Below, in pieces: positions 44,664-48,824 of a DNA stretch of 48,824 nt. This DNA is from Anaerolineaceae bacterium. Lineage in GTDB: Bacteria; Chloroflexota; Anaerolineae; Anaerolineales; Villigracilaceae. The notes under the pieces are model-generated. The model did no database searches. It was not told where the DNA came from and saw only the letters and a program-made list of their open reading frames with translations. Where the stretch lies: the NCBI GenBank assembly GCA_009885945.1, contig VFJR01000006.1:1-48824 (forward strand), in the 5' to 3' direction. Made by a program: the position numbers and the translations under genes. The first letter of the stretch is position 1, and every line of letters begins with the position of its first letter.

Positions 44664-45602
44664 ATGCCCCAAAAATATCTCTCAACACTTTTGCTTGGCT
44701 TTGTATTATTAACCGCCTGTATTGCACAAACACCTGTATCAACCCCAACCGCGACTCTGACACCTGCGCCCACTTCAACCGCAACGCCCACATTAACCCC
44801 CACACCTACAATTGCTCCCCTCCCTACAGAAGGTCCTATTGCAGACCTTGCCAAAAAGCTTGAAGGTACAGGCTATAAACCTGCATGGAATAGCGACCAA
44901 ACAGAATTTGTACTTAACTATACAGATGCAGAGAGCAATATAACTGAAGTATCTGATTTACAAATTAATAAATATGGACAATGGTCAAGAGCATACATCT
45001 TTGAAAATCCATTTGGTTCACCAGAACTTATGACAGCAAAAGGGAAAACTACTGACATAACCAGTGACCTAAATTTTAAAGGCTGGAAAATTGAAAATGG
45101 GGCATGGGTAAGAGAGAAGGCAATTTCTCCAGAGGGTATAGAGACAAACATACAAGTTTTTTCAATTGAAGAAACTATTCAAATATTACGTGCCGTAACA
45201 CAAGAATATGTAGATAAAAATGGAAAAGATGTATTGAAAGATGATAGTGCTATGAGAGAAGCATCAACGGATAGAATGTATGCAACACTAAATAAATTTG
45301 GCGCGAACATTCGAGACACATATTCAATCGGTGGCGTAAATTGGAAAGTGCATGTGCCAAGTGTAGAAAATTGGTATTGGGGAAATAATGAGATTACTTT
45401 GGTGAATAGTAATGGTACAAAAATAGGAAATGAACCACTTTTGTTTAATGCATTTACTGCGGTGGGTAATAATGGTGAATATGCATTTATGGTATGGCAA
45501 GATGTAAATGGAAATTACCAACATGTATTTGTAGATTTTCCTGAAATAAATGAAATAGTAGTTGGTAATTACGACACATATCCAATAAAATTATCAAAGT
45601 AG
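44664..45602 (+). CDS. Lipoprotein of unknown function with Thr/Pro-rich linker
   Basis: Signal and lipobox: LLLGFVLLTAC (Cys19). Next is a ~30-residue Thr/Pro-rich linker (TPTATLTPAPTSTATPTLTP) typical of surface lipoproteins in this group. The globular part (55-312) is mixed alpha/beta, with SDLQINKYGQWSRAYIF and VNWKVHVPSVENWYWGNNEITLVN. I recognise no family. Base composition is lower in GC than in the central metabolic genes, suggesting acquisition or relaxed composition. GGAG lies 12-15 bases before ATG. Confidence 0.7.
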   Translation: MPQKYLSTLLLGFVLLTACIAQTPVSTPTATLTPAPTSTATPTLTPTPTIAPLPTEGPIADLAKKLEGTGYKPAWNSDQTEFVLNYTDAESNITEVSDLQINKYGQWSRAYIFENPFGSPELMTAKGKTTDITSDLNFKGWKIENGAWVREKAISPEGIETNIQVFSIEETIQILRAVTQEYVDKNGKDVLKDDSAMREASTDRMYATLNKFGANIRDTYSIGGVNWKVHVPSVENWYWGNNEITLVNSNGTKIGNEPLLFNAFTAVGNNGEYAFMVWQDVNGNYQHVFVDFPEINEIVVGNYDTYPIKLSK

Positions 45603-45642
45603 TAGGTTGACATTCACTTCAATAAAATAGCATAATGATTGT

Positions 45643-46878
45643 ATGGGGAAAAAGGTGTTATATGTGCTAATTGTTTTATTTCTTGTGTTTTTACTTCCTA
45701 AAAATGTTAGTGCACAAAATACAGGTGGTGGGAGTGGAAGTTGTTCTGGTTGTCAATGTGGATGTAATGGCGCAGGGCAGTGTAATGTAAACTGTCAAAC
45801 GCTGGTCATTCCATCAATAAACTGTGATGGACAATCATGTACTTATGTTATCCAATCTCAAGGATGTAATAACAGATATGATTGTGCAAAAAGCGGAAAA
45901 ATTTTATGTATCGGTGGGGAATGTGGTGGCGCTAAACCAGAATGTATTGCCAGAAATTGCCCTGCAGGAACTGTACCAGACTGGACAATAACAACACCTT
46001 CATGTGCTAGTTGGGCAAAAGAAGCAGTATGTGGTAATTCATGGAAAAGAGTTGATTATGGACCAGGTTGCCGTGAATTAGGTCTATGCAGTGAAGGATT
46101 TAAATGTAAAAAGACCAGAGTTGAAATTGCTACCTGTGTTCCAGTTTGTCCAGGGCTGACTGCTCCTTCTAATGTTACATACACTCCAGGGCTTGTTTCA
46201 TGGACGACAGGAGCCGCAGGTACAGGTCAAACAATTCAAATTTCTAAAAAATTAAGTGATCTACAAGCAAGTTGTGGGGCAGGTACTGCTTGTGTAGTAA
46301 ACGACACCAACGTCTCTGCTAATGCAAGTTCATATCCAGTTTCACTTGAGTATAATAAATTCTACTATGTAGTAATTATTAACAAGGGGACTGCAGGCTG
46401 TGTAAAAAATGTTGCGATCTCATTCCAAACGGAAATATTTAGTTCTTCATGGTGGCAGATTAAAAATGGTGACTTGGTAACCAATGGCGATTTAATTTCA
46501 CCAGTACCGCCTAGCAGATATTTTAGCATCGAAGGCGCTGGCTTATTCCCAGGCGTGCCAGTATTTGGAGGGGCACTAAACCTAACAACCACTAATACAC
46601 AAATATCAACAACAAAATGGAATGCAAATACGCTATCAAATAACAGCAGGCGTTTTGATTATCAATATTTTAGATCACTAGTTCCTACAAGCCTTATACC
46701 AACTGTCTATGATGGAACTACACAAGGAACGATTGTAGATGGCTATGAATGGTACGAAAATAATGGAAATTTAGCACTGGGCACGACTGACTTTGGTACA
46801 AGAAAGGTAATTTTATTTGTAAATGGGGATTTGATGATTAGTCACCCGACAGTTTTAAGAAATGCGGTGGTTGAGTAG
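45643..46878 (+). CDS. Secreted Cys-rich protein, C-terminus replaced by a palindromic repeat
   Basis: A signal peptide (KVLYVLIVLFLVFLLPKNVSA) precedes a Cys-rich region (~30-180; for example SCSGCQCGCNGAGQCNVNC), which may form disulfides or metal clusters. A fibronectin-III-like segment follows (TAPSNVTYTPGLVSWTTG). The final part contains KVILFVNGDLMI, a block I would expect to continue as a beta-helix-like domain. Instead the protein stops at NAVVE-TAG exactly where a palindromic repeat begins (GGTTGAGTAG). It is probably truncated. The AT-rich composition matches its upstream neighbour. Function unknown. Confidence 0.65.
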   Translation: MGKKVLYVLIVLFLVFLLPKNVSAQNTGGGSGSCSGCQCGCNGAGQCNVNCQTLVIPSINCDGQSCTYVIQSQGCNNRYDCAKSGKILCIGGECGGAKPECIARNCPAGTVPDWTITTPSCASWAKEAVCGNSWKRVDYGPGCRELGLCSEGFKCKKTRVEIATCVPVCPGLTAPSNVTYTPGLVSWTTGAAGTGQTIQISKKLSDLQASCGAGTACVVNDTNVSANASSYPVSLEYNKFYYVVIINKGTAGCVKNVAISFQTEIFSSSWWQIKNGDLVTNGDLISPVPPSRYFSIEGAGLFPGVPVFGGALNLTTTNTQISTTKWNANTLSNNSRRFDYQYFRSLVPTSLIPTVYDGTTQGTIVDGYEWYENNGNLALGTTDFGTRKVILFVNGDLMISHPTVLRNAVVE

Positions 46879-46998
46879 CCCTGAGCGTTTTTGCGAAGGG
46901 CGTATCGAAACCACCAATGTGTGAAAACAGCTCGTCCCAAGAGAGTTTTTTATCTTCTGTTGGTTTCGATACGGCGGAAGATCGCCGCCTACTCAACC
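46869..46998. repeat. Palindromic repeat (GGTTGAGTAG ... CTACTCAACC)
   Basis: The ends GGTTGAGTAG and CTACTCAACC are exact inverted repeats. Inner GTATCGAAACC and GGTTTCGATAC also pair. The family is widely seen in bacterial genomes. The first TAG is the stop codon of the upstream gene. Confidence 0.8.
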
Positions 46999-47054
46999 AA
47001 CGGATCACATATTTGACAAAGTGTCGGGTAGCTAGAAAAAATATTTTAATTCTT

Positions 47055-47072
47055 CGTAAGGTCAGTTAGTTA
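47055..47072. repeat. Solitary inverted copy of the MITE terminus
   Basis: CGTAAGGTCAGTTAGTTA is the exact reverse complement of 41663-41680. No partner end is recognisable immediately upstream. Confidence 0.75.
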
Positions 47073-47077
47073 AATCA

Positions 47078-47103
47078 TAGAGCCGCCTTAACAGGCGGCT
47101 CTA
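47078..47103. terminator. Hairpin downstream of acpP
   Basis: TAGAGCCGCCT and AGGCGGCTCTA form an 11-bp stem around TAAC. The hairpin is a candidate terminator for acpP (minus), though the U-run is weak. Confidence 0.55.
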
Positions 47104-47129
47104 CGTTATAATCACAATAATAAATTTGA

Positions 47130-47366
47130 TTATTTGCGATTGGAGTCAATATAATTGACGGCTTCGCCAACAGTGGTAATCTTCTGCGCCGCGTCATCAG
47201 AAATTTCAGCGCCGAACTTATCCTCAAACGCCATGATCAATTCAACCAAATCGAGGGAATCAGCGCCAAGATCCTCACGAAAGCGAGCATCCATGGTTAC
47301 TTTGCCCTCGTCAGCACCGAGCAAATCTACAACAATTCCTTTTAGTTCACTGTACGTGTCAGCCAT
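47130..47366 (-). CDS. acpP: Acyl carrier protein
   Basis: This small acidic protein carries acyl chains on a phosphopantetheine arm. The attachment Ser37 sits in [12 protein letters not shown], and the helix [27 protein letters not shown] is standard. The length (78) is normal. AAGGAG lies upstream of the ATG. No other fatty-acid gene is adjacent in the window. Confidence 0.95.
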   Translation of the reverse strand: MADTYSELKGIVVDLLGADEGKVTMDARFREDLGADSLDLVELIMAFEDKFGAEISDDAAQKITTVGEAVNYIDSNRK

Positions 47367-47463
47367 TATTAATCTCCTTTTTATTTATTGAACTGGCTTA
47401 TTTTATCCATAATCAAAGGCATGTCAAGCCAGCATTATTCGTCAAAATCAGGAACACCAGCCC

Positions 47464-48489
47464 ATGACAAAAGATACGGAACTCGTCACCCGCAAAGCCG
47501 ATCATATAAAAATCAATTTGGAACAGGATGTTCGCTCCGCGCTAACCACAGGGCTTGAGAAATATACATTTATTCATCAAGCCCTGCCGGAATTAGATCT
47601 CAACCGCCTCGATACCAGCCTAAACCTGTTCGGCAAACCATTGGCATCTCCCACGCTGATAAGTTCCATGACCGGCGGCACAGCCGAAGCTCAGACCATC
47701 AACCTGCGCCTGGCAGAAGCCGCTCAAGAATGCGGGGTTGCCATGGGCGTTGGTAGTCAACGCGCCGCCATAGAACACCCCGAGCAAGCCTCCACATTTC
47801 AAGTAAGACGCGCCGCGCCAGATATTTTATTATTTGCCAACATCGGCGCAGTCCAATTCAATTATGGCTACGGTATTGATCAATGCCGCAAAGCCGTAGA
47901 AATGATCCAAGCCGACGCGCTCTATCTGCATCTCAACCCAGTGCAAGAAGCTGTGCAAAAAGGCGGAGATGTAAATTTTGCAGGCATTGCCAAGAAGATA
48001 GAAGAAATATGTAAAAAATTAGAAGTGCCCGTTATCGCCAAAGAAGTAGGCTGGGGCATTTCAGAAAAGACAGCAACATTATTATCCAATTGCGGCGTGC
48101 AAGCCATTGACGTAGCCGGTGCCGGCGGCACAAGCTGGTCACAAGTAGAAATGCACCGCGCCCCCGATGAATTCACAAGACAACTCGCCGCCACATTTAT
48201 AGGCTGGGGCATCCCCACTGCAGAATCAATTATCAGCGTGAAAAGAGCCGTTCCAGGTATGCCCATCTTCGCTAGCGGCGGCATCAAAGACGGGCTCGAT
48301 ATTGCCAAATGTATCGCCCTCGGCGCAACGCTTGGAGGCATGGCTGGCAATTTCCTAAAAGCCGCCGCAATCTCAACAGAGAAAACAATAGAAATGATAA
48401 AGCTAACCAAAAGACAAATAGAAGTAACCATGTTCGCCTGCGGAGCTGGGGCGTTGAAAGACCTTTCTCAGAATTTGACGAAGAGTTAA
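47464..48489 (+). CDS. fni: Type 2 isopentenyl-diphosphate delta-isomerase
   Basis: The FMN-dependent enzyme interconverts IPP and DMAPP for isoprenoid synthesis. The sequence starts [17 protein letters not shown] and has [93 protein letters not shown] and [12 protein letters not shown], the conserved FMN and substrate blocks. Length (341) is normal. Confidence 0.96.
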   Translation: MTKDTELVTRKADHIKINLEQDVRSALTTGLEKYTFIHQALPELDLNRLDTSLNLFGKPLASPTLISSMTGGTAEAQTINLRLAEAAQECGVAMGVGSQRAAIEHPEQASTFQVRRAAPDILLFANIGAVQFNYGYGIDQCRKAVEMIQADALYLHLNPVQEAVQKGGDVNFAGIAKKIEEICKKLEVPVIAKEVGWGISEKTATLLSNCGVQAIDVAGAGGTSWSQVEMHRAPDEFTRQLAATFIGWGIPTAESIISVKRAVPGMPIFASGGIKDGLDIAKCIALGATLGGMAGNFLKAAAISTEKTIEMIKLTKRQIEVTMFACGAGALKDLSQNLTKS

Positions 48490-48553
48490 AGATTGAAAAT
48501 TGGCGAATATACTATTCACTTGACACCTGTTCCCTGACATATAAAATACTCTC

Positions 48554-48824
48554 ATGCCCTCCAACATCAAATACCTTAGCATAGGCTTTGGCATCAGCAT
48601 CTTTGCATCCATCCTGCTTTTATCAGGAATGGTCTTTGCAAAAACACTGAGCGAACCAATTAATATACAAGCAACATCTACTCTGGTTCTATATTCTGAT
48701 TCAAATTTTTTAATAGCAACAAATACAGCCGACACAATCAGCGTAATCGCATCTCCTGTTGCAAATATAACAACAACCGCAACAACTCCTGCCGTAACGC
48801 TAACTTCAACATCAACACCAACTA
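48554..48824 (+). CDS. N-terminal part of an exported protein with a Thr-rich linker (runs off the window)
   Basis: The frame opens MPSNIKYLSIGFGISIFASI followed by a hydrophobic signal or anchor and ends in a Thr-rich stretch (ATSTLVLYSDSNF, then TTTATTPAVTLTSTSTPT). It is open to the end of the window. Similar N-termini precede LysM or other cell-wall domains in this group, but the functional part is not visible. No clear Shine-Dalgarno site is seen. Confidence 0.55.
   Translation, partial: MPSNIKYLSIGFGISIFASILLLSGMVFAKTLSEPINIQATSTLVLYSDSNFLIATNTADTISVIASPVANITTTATTPAVTLTSTSTPT

Noticed and set aside
46869-47103. CRISPR array or tandem repeat array
   Set aside because: The repeats here are inverted palindromes of different families, not evenly spaced direct repeats.
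48403-48735. 110-codon minus-strand frame at the right end
   Set aside because: It is antisense to fni and to the signal-peptide gene that starts at 48554, with low-complexity complement sequence.

Overview
The window looks like a chromosomal segment of a Chloroflexota bacterium, probably class Anaerolineae. This is inference from three things: the general character of the proteins, the many lipoproteins and membrane-anchored proteins with Thr/Pro-rich linkers, and the many dispersed palindromic repeats. No 16S rRNA gene is present to confirm it. Most genes are ordinary chromosomal genes with readable ribosome binding sites.

Layout. 1-7.8 kb: a repeat element, then nusB-tatA-tatC, a large multi-module surface lipoprotein, a penicillin-acylase family enzyme and, convergent to it, a VanZ-like protein. 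7.8-14.7 kb (minus strand): a DedA protein, a small membrane protein with an S9 peptidase, then lgt-iscS-(GxxExxY gene)-mnmA. iscS and mnmA form a sulfur-relay pair for tRNA 2-thiolation that has been split by a small gene carried between inverted repeats. 14.7-21.8 kb: an ankyrin protein, a lipoprotein, an ATP-grasp ligase, an Fe-S PD-(D/E)XK nuclease with a YegS-type lipid kinase, a BNR/Asp-box exported protein and glycogen synthase. 21.8-26.3 kb: tRNA-Gln(CTG), rpsF-ssb-rpsR, a parvulin foldase and tyrS. 26.3-34.1 kb (minus): a 2014-residue REC/PAS/GAF/HD-GYP signalling protein, a small membrane protein and a lipase-like hydrolase. 34.1-39.5 kb: a CCA-adding enzyme family gene translationally coupled to a membrane-anchored STAND NTPase that carries an in-frame stop codon, a DUF2726/zinc-ribbon protein and a saccharopine-dehydrogenase-like protein. 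39.6-41.6 kb: sucCD. 41.6-47.1 kb: an accessory stretch, AT-rich in its second half, with repeats, a frameshifted membrane protein gene, an IS1-family element with an 8-bp target duplication, a DUF3592 protein, a lipoprotein and a secreted Cys-rich protein truncated by a palindromic repeat. 47.1-48.8 kb: acpP, the type 2 IPP isomerase gene fni and the start of another exported protein.

The most interesting theme is the interplay between small palindromic or inverted-repeat elements and gene ends. At least four genes (iscS, the giant HD-GYP gene, the lipase-like hydrolase and the Cys-rich protein) take their stop codon from the edge of such an element. Several elements share a terminal inverted repeat (TGACCTTACGCA) or a recurring terminator-like palindrome. 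Separate lesions of note are the in-frame TAA in the STAND NTPase, a 98-bp tandem duplication that strips a hydrophilic tail from a membrane protein, and an A8 tract separating the two IS1 frames.
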